Positions 1-11,502 are shown, counted from the stretch's first letter. The stretch is 64,000 bases of DNA from Closterium sp. NIES-65 (GCA_948144175.1 CANXME010000550.1:27668-91667), one strand, 5' to 3'. The notes: generated by a model not told the origin, from the sequence alone. Numbers and translations are program-made.

Positions 1-305
1 TCCCTCACACAGCCGCCCTAGCCTCCTTGTTCTAGGTGCAAGCAAGTGCACGCTGATACTTGCAATGTACACTGACATTAGATCTATGCATAGGGTTTAA
101 CGTAGTGTAGGGTGTTTAGGGTTACTATTTAGGTTCAGCCAGCATCTCCGCAAAGGGCTCAAGTAGGGCGTATCCTACGCCGTAGGATTCGGATCGGGCA
201 TTTCAGAGACCTAACTGTGCAGGATAACGTTTAGGAACGTGCGGCACCATCCAACGCTACCGTTGCAGGAAGGGTGTTTTAGGGTTTAGGGTCGAGGGCG
301 GAGTT
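1..305. promoter_or_regulatory. 5' flank of the hAT gene, with telo-box-like motifs
   Basis: No gene is visible here. The stretch lies directly upstream of the hAT start codon and contains several TTTAGGG-type motifs (around 111-121, 130-136 and 274-290), like the telo-box (AAACCCTAA) of plant promoters. They are isolated motifs, not a telomere array. The 5' terminal inverted repeat of the hAT element is not recognisable here, so the element probably begins upstream of the window. Confidence 0.35.
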
Positions 306-3300
306 ATGGCTTCCAGGGCTGGTGGATCCATAGGCCGAGGTGCAGGCAGGGCTCAGCGCAGCGCACCGGGATCTCCACCACGACCTATGCAGGGGCGAGT
401 AGGGGATGGACCGGGAGGAGCCGGCGCGATCTTCGTTGGGGGGTTGCTTACCGTACCGGCGCCGACCTCTCGTCGCTCTTTCCGTTACGACGGCCCTCGA
501 CCCCCTCCTTCGGGGCAGACGCAGACGCAGCCGGAGAGCGGCAGTGAGGAGGAGGATGAGGAGGAGGATGGTGAGGGCGAGAAGGAGGAGGACACTGAGG
601 GGAGCGGGGATGACAGCGAGGCGGCGTGGAACCCAGAGACGCATGGCGGTGGGGAGGGGGGAGATGATGATGATGAAGACCACGAGATGGATGGGTTGGA
701 GCCAGAGGGGCGGGAGGAGGAGGTGGGAGAGGGTGGTGGAAGGGCGGCGACAGAGGCGGGATCACAGCATGTGCGTGAAGGGGGAGGGAGCGTGGGGGTT
801 AAGGTGGGGGGGAGAAAGGCCGTGACCATTAGGGAGCCGAGGCAGAGGAAGAAGGCCAACAAGTTGAGGGAGCGGGCGTATCCCTGCACGTTCACTGGGG
901 AGCCCTTGGGCGAGGGTGTGATCGCTCCCGAGTTCCTAGACGAGGACGGAGGGTCCGAGAGTAGTAAGGGGACTGGCAAGGGTAATAGGAAGCCGGGGTG
1001 GCAAGTAATGATGTTCGGACCGTTAGGGGCAGACGATAAGCGTCAGTGCAAGATTTGCACAAACAGGATTTCGCGGAAGCAATCCACAACAACCCTGGGC
1101 GAGCGGCACTTTGCGAGCTTCCACACTGCGCACATGCATGTGTGGCATCACCGTTACCACACCCCATCCGTTCACTTGCCAGGGGAGACGTTTCCCCGTG
1201 GGGGCTACAAGGGAGTGCCGGATGGCTACGTATATCAGTGGCCACATGCCAAGACTTGGCCGCAGCTCGCCAAGGAGAAAGGGATGGCGATTGGTGGAGG
1301 TCATGGTTCAGGCGGGATGGAGCGGTGGATGACAACCAAACTGACCTCGGTGCAGCTACGGCAGGCGATCACAAAGCTGGTGGTCACCTGCGACCTCCCC
1401 TTCCGCATCGTCGAGGCCGAGGCTGTAAGTGCCCCATCCCATCCCATGCATGATTGGGCAAGCATGTGGTTAGTGGACGGGTCTGTCCCTTTGTGTTTTG
1501 ACTGTTTGCGCGTGGCCCAGTGCAGTGCTATATTATTTTCATCCCATCCCCCTGACGTTTACTCCCCTCTCCCCCCTTGTCTCTACCCCTCTCCAGTTTC
1601 GTGAGCTACTCATCCTGCTAAACCGCAACTGCGCGCAGAAGAACTTCATCCCCTCGCGCTGGACGGTTTCCCGCGACACAGTGGTGTATGCGGCTGCCGC
1701 TCTTCAGTCAGCCATTGCGGAGATGCTGACGAAGGAGGGGGAGCTGGGGTGCAGGGTGTCGTTCACCATCGACATGTGGACGTCGCCCAACAACAGGGCG
1801 TGGCTAGTGGTAACAGGTCACTGGATCGACGAGAATTACCAGCTGCGCACAATGGTGTTTGAATTCCGCGAGATTCACGGGCGTCACACGGGCAAGCACA
1901 TGGCGAGGGTGGTTGAGGAGACGGTGGTGCAGTGGGGGTTGGAGACGCGTTGTCTTGGGTTCACCTTAGACAACGCCTCCAGCAACACTGCCGCTTTCAG
2001 GTGGATGTCGGAGGAGGGTGGTGGCCAGTGCTTCTTCAGCTCGCGCATGCACTTACGGTACGAAAGGGAGTGTGCGATGAGGGAGTCTGGGTGCGTCGTT
2101 CCTGTGAACATGTTGTGGTTGTAGTACGGGCGGGTGGGCCTATGCGGCTTGAGAGTGGTAGTGTTTCTCGGGTCTATGCCAATGTGTACTCACACTTCCC
2201 TTTCTCTCCGCCATTAATGTTTTGTGATGTGCGCAGATGCCTGGCACACGTGATCAACCTTGCTGTGAAGGCAGCACTCGCTGTGACCGCCATCCGCAAG
2301 TTGCTGAAGATTCTGAGAGAGATGGCGTCGTGGATAGGCTTCTCGCCGCAGCGCTCAGGGAAGTTCTTGGGCCTTCAGCGGACCCTGAACGCGCAGGGCA
2401 ACCCCGCCAAACCGAAGCCGGCATTGAAGCTGGTGCAGGACAGTCCCACACGCTGGGGGTCGACCCACGACATGGTCGAGCGAGCTGGGGTTCTGCAGGA
2501 ACCCATCTCTGTCTTCTTTGCCCAGACACAGGTGTGTGTGTGTGTGCCAGGTGTTGTGTATGCGGTTTTATGTGTTGGTATGTCGGTCGGGGTGTTTTGT
2601 TCTGGGACTTGCACCACTGTTGACCATGCTTGACTAAACTTATCGGACCTCCAACAACCTCAACCACCCCACTTTCCACCCTAACACCCGCCCACCCATA
2701 CGTTCTACCCGACAGGGCGTGTCGAAGGCTGACAAGGCGAAGATGGACACCTTGCGCCTGACGGACGCAGACTCGGAGACTCTGCATTCTGTCAAGACCT
2801 TCCTCAGCCCATTCGCCAAAGTCTCAAAGGCCGCGGAGGGAGCGGCGTACCCTACAGTGGCGATGGTCCTGCCGTACTACAACGGCCTGATCGACGCTAT
2901 GGAGTCGCGCCTTGCCAAGGGGCCATTGGCTACGCTGAAGCCGATGATTGAGGCGGCGCTGGGTCTCTTGAAGAAGTATGAACTGATGTCAAGCAACGAG
3001 TTGTGGATCGCGACCTTCCTGGACCCTTCCATGAAGGCGGCGTGGGTCGACGACGCGCACTGGGAGACGCTGCATCCCGATACCGACCGGAGGGCGAGGC
3101 CTCGTCCCTTGTCAGGCGAGGTGATCCAGCTGGTTCGCGAGCGCGTGGCCGAGTACCAGGCCCGGGCTGCAGCGATTGCCCCTCGGCCGACCTTACTTGC
3201 CCCAGTGACGGAGGAGGAGGAGGGAGACGCGGCGGATGACGACGAAGACGCCGAGTTTCTCCCTAGTCGCCGACGCCTTGCGGCGCGTCTGTCGGCGAGC

Positions 3301-3783
3301 CAGGAGGCGGGGAGGGGTGGGATGGTGCAGGATGACGAGGTTGGCAGGTACTTATCTGAGAGGGTGCGGTGCGACGTGTCAGCGTTGGAGTATTGGCGCA
3401 GCACCACCAACATGCAGACGCTGAGGCGCATGGCCCAGGATTATCTTGCCATCCCTGCCACGTCCGCGTCGAGCGAGCGCGTGTTCTCCCTCGGCCGCAA
3501 CCTCATTTCCTGGAAGCGGCACCGCCTAGCCTCTCAGAGGACGCGAGCTTCCATGATTCTCAGATCATGGTACACCTCACACCCTGGACAGAGGATAGGC
3601 GAGGGCCGCCGTGCAAAAGGCGAGGCACCACCAGAGTTCGCCATTGAAGGCAAGGGGGAGGAGGAGGACGACGAGTGGGAGGAGGAGGAGGGGGAGGAGG
3701 AGGAGCAGGAGGGGGTGGGTGCTGGCGACACCTCTGACGCGGAGCATGCTGTTGTTGGTAGTAGCAGTGGTGTGCAGGCGTAG
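306..3783 (+). CDS. hAT-superfamily transposase, four exons, apparently intact
   Basis: Cut-and-paste DNA transposase expected to act in the nucleus on its own terminal repeats. Exons 306-1424, 1597-2057, 2237-2531 and 2716-3783 join in frame across GT-AG introns into 980 residues. The N-terminus is acidic and low-complexity. A BED-type zinc finger follows (nt ~1046-1130, CKIC then H-x4-H). The DDE/RNase H-like core shows FTIDMWTS and FTLDNASSNTAA as candidate catalytic aspartate motifs, then RCLAHVINL across the exon 2/3 junction and DSPTRWGST. The hAT C-terminal dimerisation domain is in exon 4 (YLAIPATSASSERVFS), followed by a glutamate-rich tail. ATG 306 is the first in-frame start and gives the whole finger. 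No stop or frameshift is visible, so activity is possible. Superfamily assignment is firm; the subfamily is not determined. Confidence 0.88.
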
Positions 3784-3904
3784 GATTTAATTTGACAGTG
3801 ACTTTTATATAGGCAAAACATGATGGTGTGGTATGCTGGTGTGCGTTGCATGAACACATATACACCCTCCACCCCCCCATCTATCTTCCCAACCCTCCAG
3901 ATTC

Positions 3905-4141
3905 CATGTTTGACCAATGTGATTATAACGAAATTGCCCACGGGCGAACTTGAACATGTTCGGTTCGAACATGTTCGAGTTCGCCCACATATACCAAATG
4001 TTCGCCCCCATGGGCGAACGGCGAACACCTCCTGCTAGCCAAATTATTCGCCGAACCGAACCTTGTTCGGTTCGGGAAATGGTGATGTTCGAGCGAACTC
4101 GAACCCGAGCGTGTTCGAGTTCGCCCTTTGCTCATCCCTAC
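3905..4141. repeat. Palindrome-rich 3' subterminal region of the hAT element
   Basis: About 120 bases after the hAT stop codon, GTTCG/CGAAC motifs recur many times on both strands (GAACATGTTCG, GTTCGAGTTCGCCC, GGTTCGG). The cluster ends in GCTCATCCCTAC near 4130-4141, which resembles a hAT terminal inverted repeat (TAGGGATGAGC in reverse). Clusters of short inverted subterminal repeats are typical transposase-binding regions of hAT elements. The matching 5' end is outside the window, so the boundary is an inference. Confidence 0.5.
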
Positions 4142-5199
4142 ATACAACCAAAGGGGGCCAAGAAAGAGAGAGATAGAGTCAGTAGTTGGTGGGAGAGGGG
4201 AGTGGAAACAGAATGTGTAAAATCCAAGAGTGTTAAACTCGTACTTATACTAGCTTACACACACGATAATAGGAGGTGTTGGAAGTGGAAGTTGTTCCGC
4301 TCAAATTTCAAGTACCTATCCCAATAAGTGCCTCCAAGCGTGAGCGCAAACATGTTTCCTATACTTAAGTTCGACTTTCTACCACATTTTTATAAGGAGC
4401 AAACATCACAAGAATGGACAACAAGAGATGCCATGATTGGGGCTGTTCTGAATGTTGCATAAGCACGCAAACATGTGTACACCAAAGCAGGGGTGAAAAG
4501 TATAGCCTGCAGATTGATGACAAGAGGCTAAAGTGGATCACCAGATAGACAAATGTGCTTGAGACGCTGAGCTGGGATGGCCAAATGTTAACATTTAGAC
4601 CGTGAGTGCAAAATGGACAACACAACCCTTGAAAATGTTTGTCCATGTACATGAGAAAACAATTTGGAGGCTCCGCTTGTGGGGCCTGATAGCCTAGCAT
4701 TTCTTCATAGTTGAGGTTGTGACTACCAACAGATCTATAGAGATAAGCACGCGAAATCATGGTTACAGCACTTACTCCAAGGGGGAATACAAGATCCCAA
4801 TCTCCCATTGCAGATTCAGAGGGGAATGGCAAGTTTTACAAGCTCAAAAGGGATGTATGCAGTCACAAGTGAAACCGGGGCCGGTTGGATTAAATTTTAT
4901 CTTCACAGTTATACAGGTGTATATCTTGCTCATCTGGCAATGAGTGAGCGTTTGGAACAGATTGGCCTTAAGATTTATCATCTAGCGGATTTGATGGGAA
5001 GATGGTTCATGAGAAAAATTGGTGAGCTCACGATTAGCTTAGTGTTTACCATTTCAGAGAGAGGCGGCTTATTAGTAGTTGGTGGAGCTAAGACTCGATC
5101 AGGAAGTAATGGCGTCTTAGAGTATGCTGGAACTCATGGAAGTTATTTGTGGTCTTCTTGGGACTTTTCTCTTCATGACAAGTCTAATCTGAGAGGTTT
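4142..5199. other. Decayed dispersed repeat with a possible receptor-kinase remnant
   Basis: No intact gene. On the minus strand around 4660-4730 a frame reads LGYQAPQAE, reminiscent of the kinase GYxAPE motif. A related, stop-containing copy (GYEAP then stop) lies near 9090-9110. Flanking sequence (GTGTACAC, the GGGGCCT segment) also recurs near 9.0-9.6 kb. This supports a duplicated, decayed LRR-receptor-kinase-like locus, but the kinase reading rests on one short motif. Confidence 0.25.
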
Positions 5200-5254
5200 T
5201 CGCTTTCACTCCTTCCATGTATGGAGGATTCAACAACTCCCTATGTGGAGAGTT

Positions 5255-5365
5255 CGGCTACAGACCCATCCCGACCCGACCCAATTTTCCTGACCCGGCC
5301 TTTTACAGATGGGTCATTTTCGAACAGGGCCTCGGTCAGGTCAACCCGAACCAGGGTCGGGTGTT
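5255..5365. repeat. GACCCG/CGGGT-rich segment, possible transposon terminus
   Basis: Dense GACCCGAC and CGGGTCGG-type motifs on both strands resemble the ends of non-autonomous plant DNA transposons. A similar GGGCC/GGCCCG segment occurs at 20400-20530. No clear inverted-repeat pair or target duplication was found, so the element type is open. Confidence 0.25.
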
Positions 5366-5459
5366 TATTTGTACCCTCTTCTTGCCAGCCAATCTGAGCG
5401 GATCGGCGGTTTCACCTGCCGATCTGCCTGGATCGGGAAATTCCAAAGCTCACCGCTGA

Positions 5460-6660
5460 TTCACCACTGAGGTTCTCCCGTGCGGGCCAATGTGCCTCAT
5501 ACTTCTATGAGCTTAATTTCTTACGTGAGCATCTTCCGACTCACTCCCCTACTTGAACGTCATCACAGGACTGAGCGCAGAGTGCTCGTTGGTCAATACG
5601 CTGGTTTCGCAGCACGAGGCATATGCCTGCCCATCCGGACGGGCCCCACACCTACCGAACCTTGTCGTGGGTGCAATGTACCCGGTGCATCATCTGTGTT
5701 GGTAGCTGATACCTCAGTCCTTGGACGAGATTCCCCTGGTTATGCTAGCATTGGTCCAGAGGGGGAATGTTGGCTGACTCTCTCGCCAGTCCAAGGGCAC
5801 CTTCCACCCCAAATGCACCGGTCCAAGAACAACCTTGCGACACATAGATTATTGTGAGATTTACGTGGCCATCATGATTAAATATCTACACCCAGTATTA
5901 CCACAAGCTTTTACCCTCGGATCGTAAAAAAGGTCGCAAGGATCCTGGGCATGTCGTACGAGGTTTGCGCGGGGCTATGATTCAAGGCAAACCAGTGCAG
6001 TTCGACCTTTGACAGGCTGGCCGGATTCGGACAGGCTCGCCAATTGTTCAGCCCAGACCAAGTTTTCATGTTTGCTTATGCCTCGCGCGGGGTACATTAC
6101 TGGTGATGGCATCCGTCCTTCGCACATACTCGTGCGTTGTTGGTAGGACCCATATATTGGTGTATAGGGGGAATGGCGCCAGAATCTCCCCACCACTTCA
6201 GTTCCAGAGAATTTCACGCTCAATCTCGTGCCCACGTTTGGAAGATTCAAAATCTCTCTTGCCCATATACCTAGAAATTTGAACATTACAGGGTCTTGTC
6301 GCGAGGCTAATGAGCAGAGATCGACAGTAGACCCCCGGTACCCAAGAGGTCACCACTCTGATTTGCGGCCTGGACTGGTGAAACGTCACATGGGCAGGAG
6401 AGATTTCCCTCGTATCTGCTGTGCCAATGTTGGTCACCGCCATGCACCGTCTCCTTCCCCAGCCAGGGCTAAAGTGCACAGTGCTTCAGCCATGTGGGCA
6501 AAAGTGTACTTGGTTAGCAAAACCCGCTCGATACCTAAGTTCGGGCCTAGGCTACTAAGCCTAGGCCCCACCTCTTAACTCACTTATTCTCTTGACATGG
6601 AATCGGAGCATTTTTACGACTTGGCCTGTGTGCCCGCCTTACGCTTCCGCGATGAGTTTT
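5460..6660. other. Decayed duplicated sequence, no gene recognised
   Basis: Segments here recur, diverged, elsewhere in 4-10.2 kb. One is a CCAAGGGCACCTTCCACCCC-type segment near 5790-5815, related to segments near 9280-9300 and 7815-7840. Another is a GAGGCTAATG segment near 6303-6311, seen again near 9157 and 10100. Open frames are short and resemble nothing known. The region looks like old copies of one repeat or locus interleaved with the LRR exon remnants. Confidence 0.35.
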
Positions 6661-6662
6661 CG

Positions 6663-6893
6663 GTCGCGCGCCTAGGGCGCGTGACGATTTTTTAATTAGT
6701 CCCGCCCACGGGTGTGTGGCTCCTTCTCTGCCCGTCGCGCGCCCCGTGGCACGCGACGGTGCCCTTCATCTGCCCATCGTGCGCCCCGTGGCACACGATG
6801 GTGCCCTGCTCGTCGTGCGCCCCTAGGCGCACGATCGGGCCTGTTTTCTTCTTCTACCCGTCGTGCGCCCCGTGGCACTGGCCCGCGACGGGC
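6663..6893. repeat. Array of five GC-rich hairpins with covarying stems
   Basis: Five short imperfect palindromes follow each other at about 40-70 bp spacing (near 6663-6686, 6732-6759, 6774-6801, 6810-6837 and 6857-6893). The second has arms CCGTCGCG/CGCGACGG. The third has CCATCGTG/CACGATGG, with both arms changed so that pairing is kept. Loops share a GCCCC(G/T) core. The origin is unknown: candidates are a structured RNA, a protein-binding array or cruciform-prone DNA. Confidence 0.6.
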
Positions 6894-6899
6894 CTTTCC

Positions 6900-7290
6900 G
6901 CCCCTGCACTCCCTGGAGCCGCCCCTGACCCATCTGCACTGACGCCTTTTCGCCGCTCTGCGGCTTTCTTCCTTCCCACCCCCTCCTCCTTTGTCTCCCT
7001 GCATCCGTGGGGAGGAGGGTATGGGGGTGGAGGGTGTTGGAGTGTGGCGTCACCTCTCTCCCTTCCCCTCCTCCTTCTTTCAGTCCCACCGCTGCAGCTG
7101 CCGCTGGGGGGGGGAGGGTGTGAGGATGTGGGGGAGCAGGGGGAGTGGTAACGGGGTGGCGGGTGTGAGGCAACATGCAGCCGTCCCTCCACCTCTCCCC
7201 TCTTCCCCCCCTTCTCTGCTGCTCCTGCAGCAGTGTGGGGGAGGGGAAGGAGGAGGGTGAGGAGACGGAAGGGGTACCTGCTGTTGCTTG
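6900..7290. other. Pyrimidine- then purine-rich low-complexity stretch
   Basis: C/T-rich sequence (to about 7000) is followed by G-rich stretches (7005-7060, 7105-7165) and then another C/T-rich block (7170-7240). Open frames through it are proline, serine or glycine-rich products of the composition. No gene is supported. Confidence 0.4.
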
Positions 7291-7414
7291 CTATGCTGGA
7301 ACTACACATCTACCTACAAGCATTATGGGGGCGTGTCGAAATATTTTGTCATGTTTTATAACTGCTTGTAGTTGTAGTTAGTGTAGTTATGTAAACTGTT
7401 GGTGGTGGTGCACC

Positions 7415-7535
7415 TCATTTGGTTTCTATGCTATATATACCCTTGAACCTATAGTGAAACCATATTCATTCTCCAATTTCCCTTCTCAACTCACTCGACA
7501 CCTTGCCTAGGTGAAAACCCGCTCTGATACCATGA
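7415..7535. mobile_element. LTR-retrotransposon remnant with initiator-Met-type primer site
   Basis: GCTCTGATACCA at 7521-7532 is the reverse complement of the common plant primer-binding site TGGTATCAGAGC (tRNA-iMet). On the minus strand it directly follows a ...CTTTGTCA end, as expected for an LTR ending in CA (TG on the plus strand at 7533). A TATA-like CTATATATA lies upstream near 7430. No second LTR or coding region could be matched, so this is a fragment or a TRIM-like element. Confidence 0.4.
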
Positions 7536-8560
7536 CAAAGTTTGAAGAAAGAAAAAGAGGAATGAACTAGCAGAAATGGGGATACAAATAGCAAAACCCT
7601 AGAAGGGTTGTACTCGCTATAGAGCACCCCACTACAGGCTAGAACATAAGATAATATTCTGACAAGGTCTGCCAACCAGGACGGGCTCCATACTTGCCGG
7701 TCGTTGCTGCAGCTGCAAAATCAGCGGCACTGGCTGCCTCTGCAGCAAGTCCAGCCTTGGAAAAGATTCCCCTGGTGATGGAGACATCGGCGCAGCAGGG
7801 GAATTTCCGGAATCTCCCCACGAATTCCACCCCGAATGGATCTCGAGTCAAATCTGTGCTGCTGCATACGCTCCCTCCTCACACGAAGCTTCCTATGGGA
7901 CCATCACGAGTTATGAACCGCGGCAATGGGCTTCCATTCTTCCTGCCACAGATCCGCACACTCGACCCACTGCTGCCACCTCCCTTGGTCCTGGACGCAC
8001 CTGTCTCTCCTGGGTGAACTTTCCCCTGTCCACATTTCCTCATAGGACACAGCCACCGCCACTGGTGCCATGCCAGCCTCCTTGTGGATGAGCAGGCTGA
8101 AGCTGTAGCGGAGAGGATGGAGCTTGTGGCTATTGCAGGCTCAGGAGGAGGCCAGCAAGTTGCTCATGAGCTCCCACATGCTTGTGGAACACGTTCCAAA
8201 CTGCCCTTTTTGCATGTACCACTTGTCGATCTCAGCCTCGCAATTACTAGCCCGGCCTGTTGAGTCAGCTTGCTGCAGAAAATTCATGTACAATGACTAG
8301 TTGTATCATGGTCTGAGCCCAACAGCTAGTCGCCTTGCAGCAGATCTCTGGCAAACTTGTTGTAGAAGCGACCTACCATAGGCCCCCCCCCCCCAGGCCC
8401 TGGGTTAGCGGGCTAGCTCGACCCAGCGCCAGCCCGTGGTCATGCCTAGCATGTATGCTCGTTCTCAAATCAAGTTGACTTGCTGTCGCCATCGCAGTCC
8501 CTCTAATTTATGAACATGTGCGACGTCATGTTGGCTCTCTTTCCCATTCCCTTCACGATA
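7536..8560. other. Decayed repeat-derived sequence, no gene
   Basis: Contains a diverged copy of the segment also seen near 5.8 and 9.3 kb (around 7760-7875), and intron-like sequence (GGGAAAGAGAGCC read on the minus strand, TGAGAACGAGCAT) shared with the region below 9475. A C-run lies at about 8382-8394. Nothing codes convincingly. Confidence 0.35.
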
Positions 8561-8565
8561 CTCAC

Positions 8566-8637
8566 AATGACTCGAGGTTGCTCAGGCTACCGATGGTGGA
8601 TGGAATAGACCCACTCAGAGAATTGTCGTAAAGAGAC
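8566..8637 (-). pseudogene. Isolated 72-nt LRR exon, copy A
   Basis: Read on the minus strand, an AG acceptor (CATTAG) is followed by exactly 72 nt and a GTGAGT donor. The frame encodes one plant-type leucine-rich repeat, SLYDNSLSGSIPSTIG followed by SLSNLES. One LRR per 72-nt exon, here with phase 2 at both ends, is the usual design of plant LRR receptor genes. No other exon in register was found close by, so it is treated as a fragment of a decayed LRR receptor gene. Copy B at 9475-9546 has the same phases and homologous downstream intron sequence. Confidence 0.6.
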
Positions 8638-9474
8638 CTAATGATACAACATATGAAGGGTGTATGGGCGCACAGGAACTTAGAATACAGCAAGAAAACA
8701 ATACCTCAATTCATTGACACATGAGTATGGCTGCATATGTATAAGGCGGATACGAGCAAGCCATTGCTACAGAGCGCATGAAAAGGGTGCCATGAATCTA
8801 ATAAAAAAAATAGAGCTGAACTAAAATGTAGGAGAGGGATGAGTGAACATGAGATGCTGATATGTGATTTGTGATACAAGCTACCTACTCTAAAAGGTGC
8901 TTGATTGTGAGCACAACACAAAGAAGCTGCTGAACTTTACCATCGACATTATTCCACAACGCTGCAAGAAACAATGGTGAATGATGTGCTGGGGTAGCCG
9001 AACGTTAGCATTTTGACACTAGATGTTTAATGAACAGATTGACCAACCCTTTATATTATTGTCATTGTCCAAAAAATGAACTCAGGAGGCTCAGTTACGG
9101 GGCCTCATAACCTTGCCCATGTAACTTACCGCCTGGACATTTCGGGACCATATAGTGAGGCTAATGTGGAGAGTTTCGCAGCAAATCCTCACCACTGTGA
9201 GTGGCGAGATGGTCCGGCTCACAACAGTGACAGGTCGCTGTGGTCACACAGGAGGAATGACTGCATTATCTCTCCACCAGTTCAGGGGCACCTTCCATCC
9301 CCAATGGATCTCAATTCACATTCTCGCTGGTGCAGACTCCCTCCTCCGCATGCATAGCTTGCATGCTCGTTCTCAAAACAAGTTGCTCAAATCACACCAT
9401 CAGAGGCCCCTGTATGTACGAATCTGTGCAAGGACAGTTAGGGCTCTCTTTCTGGATTCCTTGTCAATACTCAC

Positions 9475-9546
9475 AATACTTTGAGGCTGCTCATTTTGCC
9501 GATGGTGGACGGAATAGACCCACTCAGAAAGTTGTTACCAATATAT
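9475..9546 (-). pseudogene. Isolated 72-nt LRR exon, copy B
   Basis: Minus-strand exon of exactly 72 nt between a CCATCAG acceptor and a TTGTGAGTATT donor. It encodes YIGNNFLSGSIPSTIG then KMSSLKVL, a canonical plant LRR. It is a duplicate of the exon at 8566-8637: central residues LSGSIPSTIG, splice phases and the following intron motifs (AAAGAGAGCC, TGAGAACGAGCAT) are shared. Both are remnants of an expanded or duplicated LRR receptor locus. Confidence 0.6.
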
Positions 9547-9549
9547 CTG

Positions 9550-10260
9550 ATGGTAAAGCAAGCGAAGTATATTATGGGTGGAAATAAATGAAGACAACTT
9601 GCGCCTCATGGCAAGCATGCAAATGTGTACACATTCAGAAGCAGGAGAAAAGGATATAGAGTACACAATGTTTGTGTTGGTGGAAAGGCACAGCAGGATA
9701 CAACTATGACCTGAAACAGCTGTGCATGCACAGTGCTTAAAACAGCATACTCCATCGCATAATGTCTTCACTGTCTGCATTTGAACAAATTGATTTTGTG
9801 AAGGAAAGTCTGTAGGCCAGCAGCGTTGGCAAGACATTCTGTTTTTTTATCTGTAGCGAAAAGGAGAGTTCAGGGATGGCTCAGATTTGACCAACGATGA
9901 TGGCAGCTTGAGAATGGCTGGTCTGATGACTTTATTTGGGTATGATCAAACTGATGGCAGCCTATATATCGTGGCTTTGGGTCTTTTCGCTTCGCCATGA
10001 GCTTGATTTCATAGAATTTCACTCTCATTTGAACATGAGGAACAGCCAGAACCTCCCTTTCCCATGTATCTTGTCGCTTGGACATTGCAAGACCCTATCA
10101 TGAGGCTAATGTGCAGAGGTAGGTGGGAGACCCCAGTACCAAGTAGATGGTGAGGCTTCTTCCATACTGATCCCAGTTAGCTACCCATGGCGGTCTAGGA
10201 TGCTGCCTTTGTTGTGAATGTCGTGCATTCTGTGCGTTTTCTTTTCCAAAGAGAGAAAGC
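9550..10260. other. No gene seen; diverged repeat copies
   Basis: The segment near 10071-10140 (CTTGTCGCTTGGACATTGC, GAGGCTAATGTGCAGAG) is a diverged copy of those near 6280 and 9140. Remaining sequence has only short unremarkable frames. Confidence 0.35.
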
Positions 10261-10263
10261 AAA

Positions 10264-10622
10264 GACCGATCTAAGAGAACATTGACGCATCATAGATGCA
10301 AAAAATGGACTACCCATGCTCGCATCCCAGTGCATCTTCTCTCCCTACACACAAAACTTAAGGCCGCGCTCAGTATGTGGCAAACCTTTCGGGGACTCCT
10401 AAAGAGGGAAATTGAAGACCAATTTATGAACACATTGACGCATCAAATATGCAGAAGATGGACTGCTCATGCTCACAATCCAATGCGTCTCTCCCCTCAC
10501 ATACAGCTTAAGGCTGTGCTCAAGTATGTGGAAAACCTTTAGGGGACAGGGAAACGGAAGACCAATTTAATAGCACATTGACTCATCAAAGACGCAAAAG
10601 ATGGGCTACTCATGCTTGAAAT
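10264..10622 (+). repeat. About 146-bp tandem repeat, 2.5 diverged copies
   Basis: Copies begin near 10264, 10410 and 10556. Each carries ACATTGACGCATCA-like sequence, a GATGGACTACTCATGCTC-like stretch and, in the first two, an ACTTAAGGC...CAGTATGTGG segment followed by AACCTTT. The copies are imperfect and do not code. Confidence 0.6.
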
Positions 10623-11502
10623 TTATGCCTTTCACTACAACATGACCAAGGGCAGGTTCCCTTGTGACTTGTGCCAAACTGATTTTCACCGACCAGCCTG
10701 CACTACTTGAACTGTTCTGATGTCAGACTGCTTGAATCGTTTTGGTCCTCAGTGAGAAGGTATATGCCTGGAAAACCAGGCTGCTTCAATCCCGTGGCCC
10801 ATGACAAACCCCACTACTGCTGCCGGACAAGGGCACAAGACACCCGACACATATTATCCCGCAATGTGTCAAACTGGGAGCTCAATATTGCATTCAATAA
10901 CAAGTACAGGCCTGAGGTGACAATTGAGTCAAGCAGAGCCAGCAAACCTGCTCTGCCGGCTGACCCCGAGTTATCGAGCTGGCCCGACGAGCGGAGACCT
11001 GGCTTGCCGGCCCGTTGAACTTATTCTTTCACCAGCCGGCCACAAGCTGGTCGAACTCAGCTGGCCCGAACTGGGCCAGAATATGCTTGACAATCTAGGC
11101 TGGTTGTCTGGCAGACCAAGATGGCCCTTGAGTCCTGTGGGATACATATAAACCTTGGATTGAGATGGTTGGAGCTCATTCATATATTTCCACCTTTTTT
11201 GAAACACGGGTCCAATATGACAATTGAGTCAAGACAAGCTGGCAATCCGAGTATCAACTGGCTGAAATCAAACCGATCTCGACAAGCCAAGACCCTCTCT
11301 TACCCAGATGAGAAATTCGAAGCAAATCCAAAGCTAAAATGCAAGATTCACCCGAAGCAGTAAAATACCAAAACCGTGTAAGCAATGCCTGCTTGTCTAC
11401 AATGGACAAGCCACGAGCTTGGTCAGCTGCCCGACTGGCTCGTCAGCGCACCTGATCATGGCAATTTGAACCAAGCCAGCTCGTCTTAGACCTATGCTCG
11501 TG
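10623..11502. other. Dispersed-repeat sequence flanking the nested LTR insertion
   Basis: A TGACAATTGAGTCAAG motif occurs at about 10918 and again at about 11218, each followed by AGC-TGG/GCCAGC-rich sequence, marking a diverged local duplication. GGCCCGA-type motifs recur. No coding sequence is recognised. Confidence 0.35.

Noticed and set aside
110-290. Telomere repeats (TTTAGGG)
   Set aside because: Isolated motifs, not an array; better explained as telo-box-like promoter words.
279-979. Frames overlapping the hAT first exon on the minus strand
   Set aside because: Mirror translations of the GA-rich acidic region of the transposase.
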